A stretch of DNA of 64,000 nucleotides from positions 62,001-126,000 of the forward strand of contig NZ_SJCY01000001.1 in assembly GCF_004354365.1 (NCBI RefSeq), given 5' to 3'. Made by a program: the position numbers and the translations under genes. Numbering within the stretch: position 1 is the first letter of the stretch; each line of letters begins with the position of its first letter. The DNA is from Pedobacter changchengzhani. GTDB lineage: Bacteria > Bacteroidota > Bacteroidia > Sphingobacteriales > Sphingobacteriaceae. Below the pieces are notes generated by a model. It had not been told where the DNA came from and made no database searches. It saw only the letters and a list, made by a program, of their open reading frames with translations. This document shows positions 52,564-60,833 of the stretch, one piece after another.

Positions 52564-53256
52564 ATGAAAAGAATCATTTTTATAATCACCATTATTTCAA
52601 TTTGGCATTTTACGGCTTTTAGCCAAGATTTTATTGTAAAAAACAACGATGATGTAATTCGTGGAACCATAAAGGGTACGGATTATTTCTCAGTTTTTAT
52701 AAGTGAAGATGACAAAAATGACATTGTTTTGCCAGCCAAAGATGTAAAAAACTTTTTCTGGAATGGCGATAGTTTTGTAAGTAAGGGTTTTCCTAATGGT
52801 AAAGATTTTCAATATCGTTTTGTAAAAGCAATAGAATTAGGTGCTGTAAATCTTTATAGTTTCGGGGGCGGAACATTAATTCCTATTCAAAAAGAAAAGC
52901 GGGTTAAATTTAGACCATCAATTGGCATTGGAACAGGAGGAGGCGGTGGTGGTTTTGGAGGTTCTGGCATTGGCGGTGGCATATCAATTGGTGGCGGAAA
53001 TAGAAATAATGCGCCAGAAAGGCCAGCTGGTGCACCCGCAATTCGGTATTATATAGAAAAACCAGGTTCGGGCCCGATACAGGAAATTCAAATAAAAGCC
53101 GTAACCGAAGACGATAAAAAGGCTGGTGTAAAATTGTTATTGTTGCAAAAAATGGGCGATAAGCCCGCAGTTAAAGCTAAAATTGAGGCCGATACAGAAT
53201 TGAATAGTCGTGAAGTAACGGATTTTGTAAAAGAATATAATGAAAACGTTTTTTAG
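52564..53256 (+). CDS. Secreted protein of unknown function with Gly-rich insert
   Basis: 230 residues with signal peptide (cleavage near TAFSQ). The first half has short beta-type segments (DVIRGTIKGTDYFSVFISEDD); residues 120-146 form a Gly-rich stretch (GIGTGGGGGGFGGSGIGGG), followed by IRYYIEKPGSGPIQEIQIK and a charged helical C-terminus. The Gly stretch may be a flexible linker. It resembles the 612-residue secreted protein only in composition. No function assigned. Confidence 0.65.
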   Translation: MKRIIFIITIISIWHFTAFSQDFIVKNNDDVIRGTIKGTDYFSVFISEDDKNDIVLPAKDVKNFFWNGDSFVSKGFPNGKDFQYRFVKAIELGAVNLYSFGGGTLIPIQKEKRVKFRPSIGIGTGGGGGGFGGSGIGGGISIGGGNRNNAPERPAGAPAIRYYIEKPGSGPIQEIQIKAVTEDDKKAGVKLLLLQKMGDKPAVKAKIEADTELNSREVTDFVKEYNENVF

Positions 53257-53261
53257 CGACG

Positions 53262-53371
53262 TTTTTTAGTGATGAGTTATGAGTGCTGAGAGATGAGTTT
53301 TGCTGGCAGCAGGTGAAAAGAGAGGATTTTTTTAGTGATGAGTGCTGAGAGATGAGTTTTGCTGGGAGCAG
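53262..53371. repeat. Imperfect direct repeat
   Basis: AGTGATGAGT...GCTGAGAGATGAGTTTTGCTGG occurs twice (about 53262-53312 and 53328-53371) after the secreted-protein gene. It looks like a local duplication without a hairpin or gene. Confidence 0.6.
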
Positions 53372-53465
53372 AATGCAGAATGTTTGAAGTGATGGAATAG
53401 AAATTAGGTTGTAGGGTTATTTAAACTTTATCCGTTTAAAATTGTTAACTTGGAAAAAAAGGCCT

Positions 53466-53828
53466 ATGACAATTATATCTTCAAAAACGCACGCTGTTCT
53501 AGATTACTTAATGGTAATGGTTTTTCTAATTTCGCCCGAAGTTTTCAATTTAGGCGAATCCGCATCAATAATTTGTTATGCTTTAGGTGGAATACATTTT
53601 TTACTTACGATAATGACCGATTTTAGTGGTGGTATTTTTAAAATTATCAAGCTAAAATTACATGGATTAATTGAATTGATTGTAGGCGTAGCATTGATTT
53701 TATTAGCGTTTATCTTTTTTAACAAAAATGCTGTTGAGGAAATTTATTTCGCCTGTGTAGGGCTCTTAATTTTATTCATTTACATGATAACCGATTATAA
53801 AAAACTACCTCCAATTATTACAAGGTAA
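53466..53828 (+). CDS. Small four-helix membrane protein
   Basis: 120 residues from the ATG at 53466; upstream in-frame codons are not convincing. Four hydrophobic segments: DYLMVMVFLISPEVFNL, IICYALGGIHFLLTIMTDF, LHGLIELIVGVALILLAFIFF and ACVGLLILFIYMITDY. Family unknown. Its end overlaps the convergent alkyltransferase-like gene by 11 bp. Confidence 0.65.
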   Translation: MTIISSKTHAVLDYLMVMVFLISPEVFNLGESASIICYALGGIHFLLTIMTDFSGGIFKIIKLKLHGLIELIVGVALILLAFIFFNKNAVEEIYFACVGLLILFIYMITDYKKLPPIITR

Positions 53829-54150
53829 TTTCATCCATCGGATTCCAAAAAACATTTTTAAAGTTTACCACTTTATCGTCTTTAACTCCCACACCTTCCT
53901 TTAAAAGCATTTCTTCCATACTTTCTGGAGGGTTGAAATGAAATTTTCCGGTAAGTAATCCACTGCTATTTACCACGCGGTGTGCTGGAACATAAGGTTC
54001 GGCTAAACCTGCGTATGACATTGCATGACCAACCATTCTTGATGATTTTGCAGCGCCCAAGCTTTTAGCAATTGCTCCATAAGAGGTTACTCTTCCTTTC
54101 GGGATTAACCGCGCCACTTCATAAACTTGCTCGTAGAAACTGGTGTTCAT
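53818..54150 (-). CDS. Alkyltransferase-like (Atl/MGMT-type) DNA-binding protein
   Basis: 110 residues, the C-terminal DNA-binding domain of O6-alkylguanine-DNA alkyltransferase on its own. Conserved: VYEVARLIPKGRVTSYGAIA (helix-turn-helix) and RMVGHAMS with the Arg finger. The active-site motif PCHRV is PAHRV (Ala56 in place of Cys), so it cannot accept an alkyl group. Such proteins bind O6-alkylguanine lesions and hand them to nucleotide excision repair. Its ATG overlaps the trmB stop by 1 nt, so both are translated from one mRNA. Confidence 0.9.
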   Translation of the reverse strand: MNTSFYEQVYEVARLIPKGRVTSYGAIAKSLGAAKSSRMVGHAMSYAGLAEPYVPAHRVVNSSGLLTGKFHFNPPESMEEMLLKEGVGVKDDKVVNFKNVFWNPMDEITL

Positions 54151-54800
54151 TATTCAAAAGAAAACTGAATATAATTAATGTTTTTATCGTGAAGTAAATA
54201 TTTTTTCTCGTAATAGGTTTTTATGGAAAGCACATCATCAACTAAATCTGATGTGTACAGATGATCCGTATTTTTGTAAATTTTTAAACCCAGTTCTGAA
54301 ACTTTTTCGCAGGTATATGCATAAAGTTGATCGTTATCTGTTTTTAAATTTACTTTACCGCCAGGTTTTAAAATTTGTTTATAGCGGTTTAAAAAAGTAG
54401 GGAAAGTTAAACGTTTTTTCTCTCTGCTATCTTGTGGCTGAGGATCGGGAAACGTAATCCATATTTCGTCGATTTCTCCATCCGCAAAAAAATCTAATAA
54501 ATTTTCGATTTGAATTCTCAAAAACGCAACATTATTAATTTCCTCTTCAATAGCTGTTTTAGCGCCTCTCCAAATCCGATTTCCTTTATAATCTACCCCT
54601 ATAAAATTTTTTTCAGGAAATAATGTAGCCAAATTAACAGTGTATTCTCCTTTGCCACAAGCCAGTTCTAAAACAACGGGATGCTCATTTTTAAAATGTT
54701 GCTTCGCCCAATTACCCTTAAGCAATTTGCCTTCTTCTAATTGATATACGTTTGCGAAAGTTTCTATCTCTGCAAACCGTCTAAGTTTATCTTTACCCAA
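54150..54800 (-). CDS. trmB: tRNA (guanine-N7)-methyltransferase
   Basis: 216 residues from a TTG at 54800 (MGKDKLRRFAEIETFANV), the usual TrmB start; the longer frame crosses the promoter. SAM-binding motif VLELACGKGEYTVNLA, then GVDYKGNRIWRGAKTA, and the catalytic/anticodon-region EIWITFPDPQPQDSREKKRLT. It makes m7G46 in tRNA. A TATTTTTG element lies 14 nt before the start, and the gene is divergent from fcl. Confidence 0.93.
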   Translation of the reverse strand: MGKDKLRRFAEIETFANVYQLEEGKLLKGNWAKQHFKNEHPVVLELACGKGEYTVNLATLFPEKNFIGVDYKGNRIWRGAKTAIEEEINNVAFLRIQIENLLDFFADGEIDEIWITFPDPQPQDSREKKRLTFPTFLNRYKQILKPGGKVNLKTDNDQLYAYTCEKVSELGLKIYKNTDHLYTSDLVDDVLSIKTYYEKKYLLHDKNINYIQFSFE

Positions 54801-54814
54801 ATTTCTTTTTTTGC

Positions 54815-54865
54815 CAAAAATACAATAATTGTAAGGTTTTGAAGTAAAGAATAATTGTATTTTTG
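54815..54865. promoter_or_regulatory. Divergent promoters of trmB and fcl
   Basis: Two TATTTTTG elements face away from each other: 54815-54822 (minus, for trmB) and 54858-54865 (plus, for fcl). They are embedded in a near-perfect inverted repeat (CAAAAATACAATAATT and AATAATTGTATTTTTG), so both promoters share an upstream region of about 35 bp and may be co-regulated. Confidence 0.6.
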
Positions 54866-54884
54866 TAGCTATAAATATAATACC

Positions 54885-55811
54885 TTGGAAAAAAACGCTA
54901 AAATATATGTTGCAGGTCATCGCGGCATGGTTGGTTCGGCCATTTACAGAAAACTGCAAAAAGAAGGCTTTGAAAATATATTGGTTAAAACTTCGGCAGA
55001 ATTAGACTTAAGAAGCCAACAGTCAGTTGCCGATTTCTTTGTTGCTGAAAAGCCTGATTATGTATTTTTAGCTGCGGCAAAAGTTGGGGGCATTGTGGCG
55101 AATAATACTTACCGCGCCGATTTTCTCTACGAAAATTTAGCTATTCAAAATAACGTAATACATAACGCATATTTAAGTGGTGTTAAAAAATTGATGTTTT
55201 TGGGTTCGAGCTGTATTTATCCCAAAATGGCACCACAACCGTTAAAAGAAGAATACCTTTTAACAGGAATTTTGGAGCCCACAAACGAGCCTTATGCAAT
55301 TGCAAAAATTGCAGGTATTAAAATGTGCGATGCGTATCGCGACCAATATGGCTGTGATTTTATTTCGGTAATGCCTACAAATTTGTACGGTTACAATGAT
55401 AATTACCATCCACAAAACTCGCACGTTTTACCAGCGTTAATTCGTAAATTTCACGAGGCGAAAATAAACAATGAAAAACAGGTTACGGTTTGGGGATCGG
55501 GCTCGCCAATGCGCGAATTTTTGTTCGCCGATGATTTAGCCGATGCTTGTTATTTCTTAATGCAAAATTATAGCGAACCAGCTTTAATTAACATTGGTAC
55601 TGGTCACGATTTAACAATTAAAGATTTGGCGTTATTAATTAAAGATATTTTAGGTTACAAAGGCGAACTTGTTTTTGATGCCTCCAAACCAGACGGTACG
55701 CCACGCAAACTAATGGATGTTAGTAAATTGCACAATTTAGGTTGGAAACATAAAGTTGAATTGCCTGAAGGAATTTCATTGGCTTATCAAGATTTCGAAA
55801 GTAAATTATAA
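54885..55811 (+). CDS. fcl: GDP-L-fucose synthase
   Basis: 308 residues from a TTG at 54885 ([19 protein letters not shown]). NAD(P)-binding GHRGMVGSA near residue 10, catalytic Ser in [10 protein letters not shown], and Tyr-Lys pair in [15 protein letters not shown], then [14 protein letters not shown] and [11 protein letters not shown]. Together these define Fcl/WcaG, which converts GDP-4-keto-6-deoxymannose to GDP-fucose for surface polysaccharides. GDP-mannose dehydratase is not adjacent. The TTG start, supported by the promoter, is used because no ATG fits the family start. Confidence 0.92.
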   Translation: MEKNAKIYVAGHRGMVGSAIYRKLQKEGFENILVKTSAELDLRSQQSVADFFVAEKPDYVFLAAAKVGGIVANNTYRADFLYENLAIQNNVIHNAYLSGVKKLMFLGSSCIYPKMAPQPLKEEYLLTGILEPTNEPYAIAKIAGIKMCDAYRDQYGCDFISVMPTNLYGYNDNYHPQNSHVLPALIRKFHEAKINNEKQVTVWGSGSPMREFLFADDLADACYFLMQNYSEPALINIGTGHDLTIKDLALLIKDILGYKGELVFDASKPDGTPRKLMDVSKLHNLGWKHKVELPEGISLAYQDFESKL

Positions 55812-55901
55812 ATATGATTTGAAACGATTGAGTCGTGCTTTTTAAAATATTTTAGCGCCATTCATTAATTCTTTCTTTGTAAAATTTAATAACTAATTGT
55901 T

Positions 55902-55916
55902 ATAGTTAAAATCTAT
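55902..55916 (+). promoter_or_regulatory. Putative OxyR operator
   Basis: ATAGTTAAAATCTAT matches the OxyR half-operator consensus ATAGnTnnnAnCTAT at every fixed base. It abuts the -7 element of the oxyR gene, so it may mediate autoregulation. The second consensus half 7 bp away is only weakly matched. Confidence 0.45.
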
Positions 55917-55923
55917 ATCTTTG
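55916..55923 (+). promoter_or_regulatory. -7 promoter element of oxyR
   Basis: TATCTTTG matches TAnnTTTG and leaves 24 nt before the oxyR ATG. It shares one base with the OxyR-like operator. Confidence 0.5.
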
Positions 55924-55947
55924 AAAGGATAAATAAATTATAGCGAT

Positions 55948-56880
55948 ATGACTTTAGTTCAGCTTGAATATATTGTAGCCGTAGATACGTATAGAAATTT
56001 TGTGCAGGCTGCTGAAAAGTGTTTTGTTACGCAGCCAACTTTAAGTATGCAGGTGCAAAAACTAGAGGAGTTGCTAAGTGTAAAAATATTTGATAGAAGC
56101 AGGCAACCTGTTACGCCTACTGAAATTGGGTTAGAGATTATTGCCCAAGCTAGAATTATTCTTCAAGAAAGCGGCAAAATTCACGAATTAATTAATAACC
56201 AGCAACAAGACGTTGTTGGTGAACTTAGAATTGGCGTTATTCCAACTATTGCGCCATATTTATTGCCCGCAGTAATTTCTGCGATGTTGAAAAACTACCC
56301 AGACTTGAAATTATTAATTTGGGAATATACTACAGAAGATATTGTTCATCACTTAAAAACCGGCGTGTTGGATTGCGGTATTTTAGCAACCCCATTAATT
56401 GATGCTTCTATTAACGAAATGCCACTTTATTATGAAAACTTTGTAAGCTATATAAGTAAAAGTAGTAAGCTTTACAAAAAGAAGGCGATAGATGCAGATG
56501 ATTTGGACGATGAAAATATTTGGCTTTTAAATGAAGGACACTGTATGCGAAACCAAGTGCTAAATATTTGCCGTTCTACCAAAAATAACCGCATGCAAGG
56601 TTTAGAATATAATACAGGTAGTGTAGAGACTTTGGTTAGAATGGTAGATTTAAATGGGGGCGCAACTTTATTGCCAGAATTGGCAATTGCCGATTTAAGC
56701 GCTAAACAAATAGGTAAAATACGCACTTTTAAATCACCAGAACCTGTTAGGGAAATAAGTTTGGTTACGCATAAAAACTTTATTAAAAAGAGAATGCTCA
56801 ATGCTTTAAAAGAAGAGATCTTAAATATCATTCCGAAAAATATGAAGCAAAGAAAAAAGAAGGATGTTATAGGGATTTAG
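55948..56880 (+). CDS. oxyR: Hydrogen-peroxide regulator OxyR (LysR family)
   Basis: 310 residues. N-terminal winged helix-turn-helix (MTLVQLEYIVAVDTYRNFVQAAEKCFVTQPTLSMQVQKLE) and LysR effector domain. The peroxide-sensing cysteines fall at Cys199 and Cys208 (EGHCMRNQVLNICR), the same numbers as in E. coli OxyR, where a disulfide between them activates the protein. An OxyR-like site lies over its promoter, and superoxide dismutase is two genes away, which fits oxidative stress control. Confidence 0.93.
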   Translation: MTLVQLEYIVAVDTYRNFVQAAEKCFVTQPTLSMQVQKLEELLSVKIFDRSRQPVTPTEIGLEIIAQARIILQESGKIHELINNQQQDVVGELRIGVIPTIAPYLLPAVISAMLKNYPDLKLLIWEYTTEDIVHHLKTGVLDCGILATPLIDASINEMPLYYENFVSYISKSSKLYKKKAIDADDLDDENIWLLNEGHCMRNQVLNICRSTKNNRMQGLEYNTGSVETLVRMVDLNGGATLLPELAIADLSAKQIGKIRTFKSPEPVREISLVTHKNFIKKRMLNALKEEILNIIPKNMKQRKKKDVIGI

Positions 56881-56944
56881 AGTTTTCTAACCTGATGTTT
56901 GAAAAGTTCGACTTTTTCAAAAAGATGAGAAGCGGAAACTTAAT

Positions 56945-57397
56945 TTAATTTTGTTTCTCCATTGGCGGGCCAGAAAGCAGTCCTTTTATATCGCTCGGTG
57001 CTTCTTCTTCCTCGCCTTTTTTCTTTTTCTTCCCTTTTTCAGTTACACCACTTAAACGGTCCTCAATAATTCTATCGTATGCTATTTGTTGGTCGCCTTT
57101 TAAAACATTGCGGATATTTTTGCTAGTTTCATTCTGCATTTTGTAAAATTTATCTACGTCTCCTTCATCAAAGCCTGTCTTTTCTTGCTTTTTCATCAAC
57201 TCTTGTTGTGCTTTGGCTTGTTCAAAAGTAAAGCGAAAAATTACACTTTTCTGCGTTTCATTAAGTTTAAGTTTTTTGTTTAAATCATCCACGTTTTTTT
57301 GAGCAACCTCAGCCGGAAGTGGCGTTTTACTTTGCTGCGCATTCGAAACAAAAGCAAAAGTCAAAGCTGTTAAAAATAAGAATATAAACTTCTTCAT
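56945..57397 (-). CDS. Small periplasmic protein, Spy/CpxP-like character
   Basis: 150 residues. Signal peptide ending near VSNAQ. The mature chain is helical and charged (VAQKNVDDLNKKLKLNETQKSVIFRFTFEQAKAQQELMKKQ) with an LNETQ motif resembling the LTxxQ motif of Spy/CpxP periplasmic chaperones. It ends in a Lys/Glu-rich stretch (GKKKKKGEEEEAPSD) and GLLSGPPMEKQN. Function inferred only from composition. Confidence 0.6.
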   Translation of the reverse strand: MKKFIFLFLTALTFAFVSNAQQSKTPLPAEVAQKNVDDLNKKLKLNETQKSVIFRFTFEQAKAQQELMKKQEKTGFDEGDVDKFYKMQNETSKNIRNVLKGDQQIAYDRIIEDRLSGVTEKGKKKKKGEEEEAPSDIKGLLSGPPMEKQN

Positions 57398-57444
57398 GGG
57401 TTAAAATTTAATTTAAACAAAGCTACCAATTAATCTTAAAATAA

Positions 57445-57476
57445 GAAAGCCTACAAATTTGAGTTTGCAGGCTTTC
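57445..57476. terminator. Intrinsic terminator after superoxide dismutase
   Basis: GAAAGCCTACAAA (57445-57457) pairs with TTTGCAGGCTTTC (57464-57476) with one mismatch around TTTGAG. It is 18 bp past the sod stop. Confidence 0.75.
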
Positions 57477-57493
57477 TAATAAACGATATTCTT

Positions 57494-58102
57494 TTATAGT
57501 GCTTTTTTGTAAAGTTCAGCAACAGCATCCCAATTTACAACGTTCCAAATTGCTGCTAAATAATCAGGGCGTTTATTCTGATATTTTAGGTAATAAGCAT
57601 GTTCCCAAACATCAATACCCAAAATCGGCGATCCTTTTACCTCTGCAATATCCATTAAAGGGTTATCTTGGTTTGGAGTAGAAGATACCTGAAGTTTTCC
57701 ATCAGCACTTACCGAAAGCCATGCCCAACCAGAACCAAAACGAGTTGCCCCAGCTTCTTGCATTTTTGTTTTCAAATCAGCAAATGATCCAAAAGTTGAA
57801 TTAATTGCTTCTGCTAATGCGCCAGTTGGCTCGCCACCTTTATTTGGACCTAATATATTCCAGAATAAAGAGTGATTGTAATGCCCACCGCCATTATTTC
57901 TTACTGCAGCTGGAAATTTAGATATGTTTTTAATGATTTCGTCGATGCTTGAACTTGCTTCGGCTTTACCTTCTAAAGCTTTATTTAAGTTGGTAACATA
58001 AGCTTGATGATGTTTATCATGGTGAATTTCCATGGTAGTTTTATCAATATGAGGTTCTAAAGCGTCGGTTGCGTAGTGTAACGCAGGTAATTCAAAAGCC
58101 AT
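57494..58102 (-). CDS. sodA: Superoxide dismutase (Mn/Fe family)
   Basis: 202 residues, cytosolic, without signal peptide. Metal ligands His27 (EIHHDKHH), His77 (HYNHSLFW), Asp164 and His168 (DVWEHAYY). The [11 protein letters not shown] and PNQDNPL motifs resemble Mn-type or cambialistic enzymes more than strict Fe-type. It turns superoxide into oxygen and peroxide; the peroxide regulator OxyR is nearby. A TATATTTG promoter element lies 37 nt before the ATG. Confidence 0.95.
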   Translation of the reverse strand: MAFELPALHYATDALEPHIDKTTMEIHHDKHHQAYVTNLNKALEGKAEASSSIDEIIKNISKFPAAVRNNGGGHYNHSLFWNILGPNKGGEPTGALAEAINSTFGSFADLKTKMQEAGATRFGSGWAWLSVSADGKLQVSSTPNQDNPLMDIAEVKGSPILGIDVWEHAYYLKYQNKRPDYLAAIWNVVNWDAVAELYKKAL

Positions 58103-58139
58103 AATATTTTGTATTTAAGTTTAAAAATGTTTATTGAAA

Positions 58140-58147
58140 CAAATATA
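58140..58147 (-). promoter_or_regulatory. -7 promoter element of sodA
   Basis: Minus-strand TATATTTG matches TAnnTTTG, with a 37-nt leader. Confidence 0.45.
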
Positions 58148-58236
58148 ACATTCAAAGGTTAAGTTTTGTTCATGTTAATATCATCTAATTTATTTTCGAG
58201 TATTCGAATGCCTTCAAGCCCATAATAAAAAGCGAT

Positions 58237-58707
58237 TTATAATCTTTTCTTTTCAAAAAATTTTCGCATCAAACTTGCACAGTCATCGGCTAAAACTCCA
58301 CCTTTAAGTATTGTTTTTGGATGAAGTAAATTTGCATTTTTGGATAAAAACCCTCTTTTTTCTTCCCTTGCTCCATAAACAATCCTACCAATTTGAGTCC
58401 AGTAACTTGCGCCTGCACACATTACGCAGGGTTCTATCGTTACATACAAGGTGCAATCTTTCAAATATTTACCTCCTAACGTTTGGGCAGCCGAAGTAAA
58501 AGCCTGCATTTCTGCATGTGCGGTAACATCATTAAAACGTTCGGTTAAATTATAGCCTCGGCCAACAATTCTATTTTTACTTACTATTATTGCCCCTATC
58601 GGGATTTCATCTGCTTCAATTGCTTTATGGGCTTCGGCTAATGCCAACTTCATATAATGTATATCTTCCGCCTCAGGATCGGTGTTTTCGAAATTGTAAA
58701 AACTCAT
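58237..58707 (-). CDS. tadA: tRNA adenosine deaminase
   Basis: 156 residues from the ATG at 58707; an apparent earlier TTG belongs to the promoter. The cytidine-deaminase-type zinc site is HAEMQAF (His64, Glu66) and EPCVMCAGA (Cys94, Cys97). NDVTAHAE and IPIGAIIV are typical of TadA, which turns A34 of tRNA-Arg into inosine; a guanine deaminase is a less likely alternative. A TATCTTTG promoter ends 6 nt before the ATG. Confidence 0.9.
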   Translation of the reverse strand: MSFYNFENTDPEAEDIHYMKLALAEAHKAIEADEIPIGAIIVSKNRIVGRGYNLTERFNDVTAHAEMQAFTSAAQTLGGKYLKDCTLYVTIEPCVMCAGASYWTQIGRIVYGAREEKRGFLSKNANLLHPKTILKGGVLADDCASLMRKFFEKKRL

Positions 58708-58713
58708 AGTGCG

Positions 58714-58721
58714 CAAAGATA
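58714..58721 (-). promoter_or_regulatory. -7 promoter element of tadA
   Basis: Minus-strand TATCTTTG matches TAnnTTTG; only 6 nt lie between it and the ATG, suggesting a leaderless mRNA. Confidence 0.45.
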
Positions 58722-58819
58722 ATTATTTTGGAGTTGTTTAAAGGAGAGGGAATTTTATCAAAAAAATTGTTAGGTGAATAAATAACAATTTGCAATTAAC
58801 AGTTACCAATTTGAAAAGA

Positions 58820-59155
58820 TCAAATCAACTTGCTCCCATTTGGCGCGTCACGTTCTACGGTGGCTAAAACAATATTTCCTTCAATATCAGCAAAGCCAGT
58901 TACCAAAAATTCAGACATAAATTTGCCTATTTGTTTTTTAGGGAAGTTAATTACACCTAAAATCTGTCTTCCTTTCAGCGCTTCTTTGGTATAGTTTTTA
59001 GTAATTTGAGCGCTTGAGTTTAAAATCCCAAATTGGCCAAAATCTGCTTTTATTTTGTAAGATGGGTTTTTAGCTTCAGGAAAATCAAACACCTCCAATA
59101 TAGTACCTACGCGGATATCAACTTTTTCAAATTCAGTCCAATTTATTTGTTCCAT
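58820..59155 (-). CDS. csaA: tRNA-binding domain protein CsaA-like
   Basis: 111 residues. FEKVDIRVGTILEVFDFPEAKNPSYKIKADFG, SSAQIT and LGVINFPKKQIGKFMSEFLVTGF form the EMAP-II/CsaA OB-fold that binds tRNA elbows, as in B. subtilis CsaA, proposed to help protein export. Divergent from the xylose operon. Confidence 0.9.
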   Translation of the reverse strand: MEQINWTEFEKVDIRVGTILEVFDFPEAKNPSYKIKADFGQFGILNSSAQITKNYTKEALKGRQILGVINFPKKQIGKFMSEFLVTGFADIEGNIVLATVERDAPNGSKLI

Positions 59156-59262
59156 AATTAAGCTTCTAATCTATCGTTTATAAACTTAAGTTTAAAGACC
59201 TTTTTTTAAATCGTAATTAAAAAACGTTTACTAAAATTCATCGCATGAAAAAACTGTAAAAG

Positions 59263-59293
59263 TTTGACATATTAATTTTAAAATCTATATTTA
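59263..59293 (+). promoter_or_regulatory. Promoter of the xylose operon (-33 and -7)
   Basis: TTTG (59263-59266), 19 bp, then TATATTTA (59286-59293), differing from TAnnTTTG in one base. The 19-bp spacing is exactly the Bacteroidota consensus. It lies 40 nt before the xylulokinase ATG. Confidence 0.7.
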
Positions 59294-59307
59294 TGCAATC
59301 GTTTGCA
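59294..59307 (+). promoter_or_regulatory. LacI-family operator of the xylose operon
   Basis: TGCAATCGTTTGCA has half-sites TGCAA and TTGCA around a central CG, the classic LacI/GalR operator form. It begins at the base after the -7 element, so a bound repressor would block transcription start. The regulator is not in the window; a XylR-like LacI protein is inferred. Confidence 0.7.
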
Positions 59308-59332
59308 CTACCAATTTTTTAACACCCAAAAT

Positions 59333-60808
59333 ATGTATTTATTAGGTATTGATATCGGAACTTCTTCTATAAAAGTATCCGTTGTTGATGTTCAATCTCA
59401 AAAGAAAATAGCTTCAGTTCAGTATCCTGATCAAGAAACAGAAATTAAATCGCTGCGAAAAGGTTGGGCAGAGCAATCTCCATTAGATTGGTGGGAAAAT
59501 ACCCAAAAAGCGATTTTAAAATTGAATGCTTTAAATCTGTTTGACGCTAAGGAAATTAAAGCAATTGGCATCGCTTATCAAATGCATGGTTTAGTAGTAG
59601 TTGATAAAGCGCAAAATGTATTACGCGACAGTATTATATGGTGCGACAGTAGGGCAGTTGAATTAGGTGAAAACGCATTTAATGCGATTGGACAAGAAAG
59701 GTGTTTAGAAAGTCTATTAAATTCCCCAGGGAATTTTACAGCATCAAAACTAGCTTGGGTTAAAGAAAATGAACCCGAAGTTTATGATCGAATAGATAAA
59801 ATTATGTTGCCTGGTGATTTTATTGCAATGAAATTAACTGGAGAAATTACAACGAGTATTTCGGCGCTATCTGAAGGGATATTTTGGGATTTTAAAAACG
59901 ATGAAGTTTCTGCTGATGTAATGAATCATTATGGACTTAATTATAGTCATATTCCCGAAATAAAGCCATTATTTGCCGTGCATGGTTATTTGGCTAGTAG
60001 TATCGCAACACATTTATGCTTAACCGAAGGTATTCCTGTTTCTTATAAAGCCGGAGATCAACCCAATAATGCTTTATCGTTAAATGTTTTAAAACCTGGA
60101 GAAGTTGCAGCAACTGCAGGCACATCTGGCGTTATTTACGGCGTAAGCGATGTAATTACGTACGATAAATCATCAAGAGTGAACACTTTTGCACACGTTA
60201 CCTATTCGAAAGAAAATAAGCATACGGGCGTTTTACTTTGCATAAATGGTACAGGTAGTATGTACCGATGGGCAAAAAATAATTTTGCACCCAATTTAGA
60301 TTATTCAACGCTAAACAGTTTAGCTGCTACGGCCCCAATTGGAAGCAACGGCTTACTCGTGTTGCCTTTTGGAAATGGTGCTGAGCGAATGTTGAATAAT
60401 AAATATACAGGTGCACAGCTTTTAGGTATAGATTTGAATATTAACACTCAAGCCGATATTTTTAGGGCAGTACAAGAAGGTATCGCTTTTTCATTCAGAT
60501 ACGGATTGGACATTATGCGCGAAAACGGAATAAAACCAAAAGTAATTAGGGCAGGTAAAGCAAACTTATTTTTAAGTGATGGTTTTGCACAAACGTTTGT
60601 AGATGTTACGGGCGTTTCTTTAGAGTTATATGAAAATGATGGCAGCGTAGGTGCTGCTTTAGGTGCGGGCATTGGCGCAGGCATATATAAAAATGCTGAT
60701 GAAGCTTTTAAACAACATAGCGTAATTCAAACGCTAACACCGATAAATAGTGAGGAGTACGAACCGATCTATCAAAAATGGAAACAAATTTTAAATAAAT
60801 CTTTATAA
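59333..60808 (+). CDS. xylB: Xylulokinase
   Basis: 491 residues from the ATG at 59333 (MYLLGIDIGTSSIKVSVVDV). FGGY kinase: N-terminal ATP phosphate-1 site GIDIGTSSIK, AYQMHGLVVVD and SIIWCDSRAVELG at the sugar site, and phosphate-2/adenosine motifs ATAGTSGVIYGVS and DGSVGAALGAG. It phosphorylates D-xylulose to xylulose 5-phosphate. First gene of the operon; xylA follows after 25 bp. A promoter and LacI-type operator lie just upstream. Confidence 0.95.
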   Translation: MYLLGIDIGTSSIKVSVVDVQSQKKIASVQYPDQETEIKSLRKGWAEQSPLDWWENTQKAILKLNALNLFDAKEIKAIGIAYQMHGLVVVDKAQNVLRDSIIWCDSRAVELGENAFNAIGQERCLESLLNSPGNFTASKLAWVKENEPEVYDRIDKIMLPGDFIAMKLTGEITTSISALSEGIFWDFKNDEVSADVMNHYGLNYSHIPEIKPLFAVHGYLASSIATHLCLTEGIPVSYKAGDQPNNALSLNVLKPGEVAATAGTSGVIYGVSDVITYDKSSRVNTFAHVTYSKENKHTGVLLCINGTGSMYRWAKNNFAPNLDYSTLNSLAATAPIGSNGLLVLPFGNGAERMLNNKYTGAQLLGIDLNINTQADIFRAVQEGIAFSFRYGLDIMRENGIKPKVIRAGKANLFLSDGFAQTFVDVTGVSLELYENDGSVGAALGAGIGAGIYKNADEAFKQHSVIQTLTPINSEEYEPIYQKWKQILNKSL

Positions 60809-60833
60809 ATAGAACCACAAAATAATAAGTGTA

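Noticed and set aside
54801..54959. Longer N-terminus for trmB
   Set aside because: It would read through the divergent promoter region and the beginning of fcl, and is not like the TrmB family start.
56472..56831. 119-codon open frame on the minus strand
   Set aside because: Antisense shadow of oxyR.
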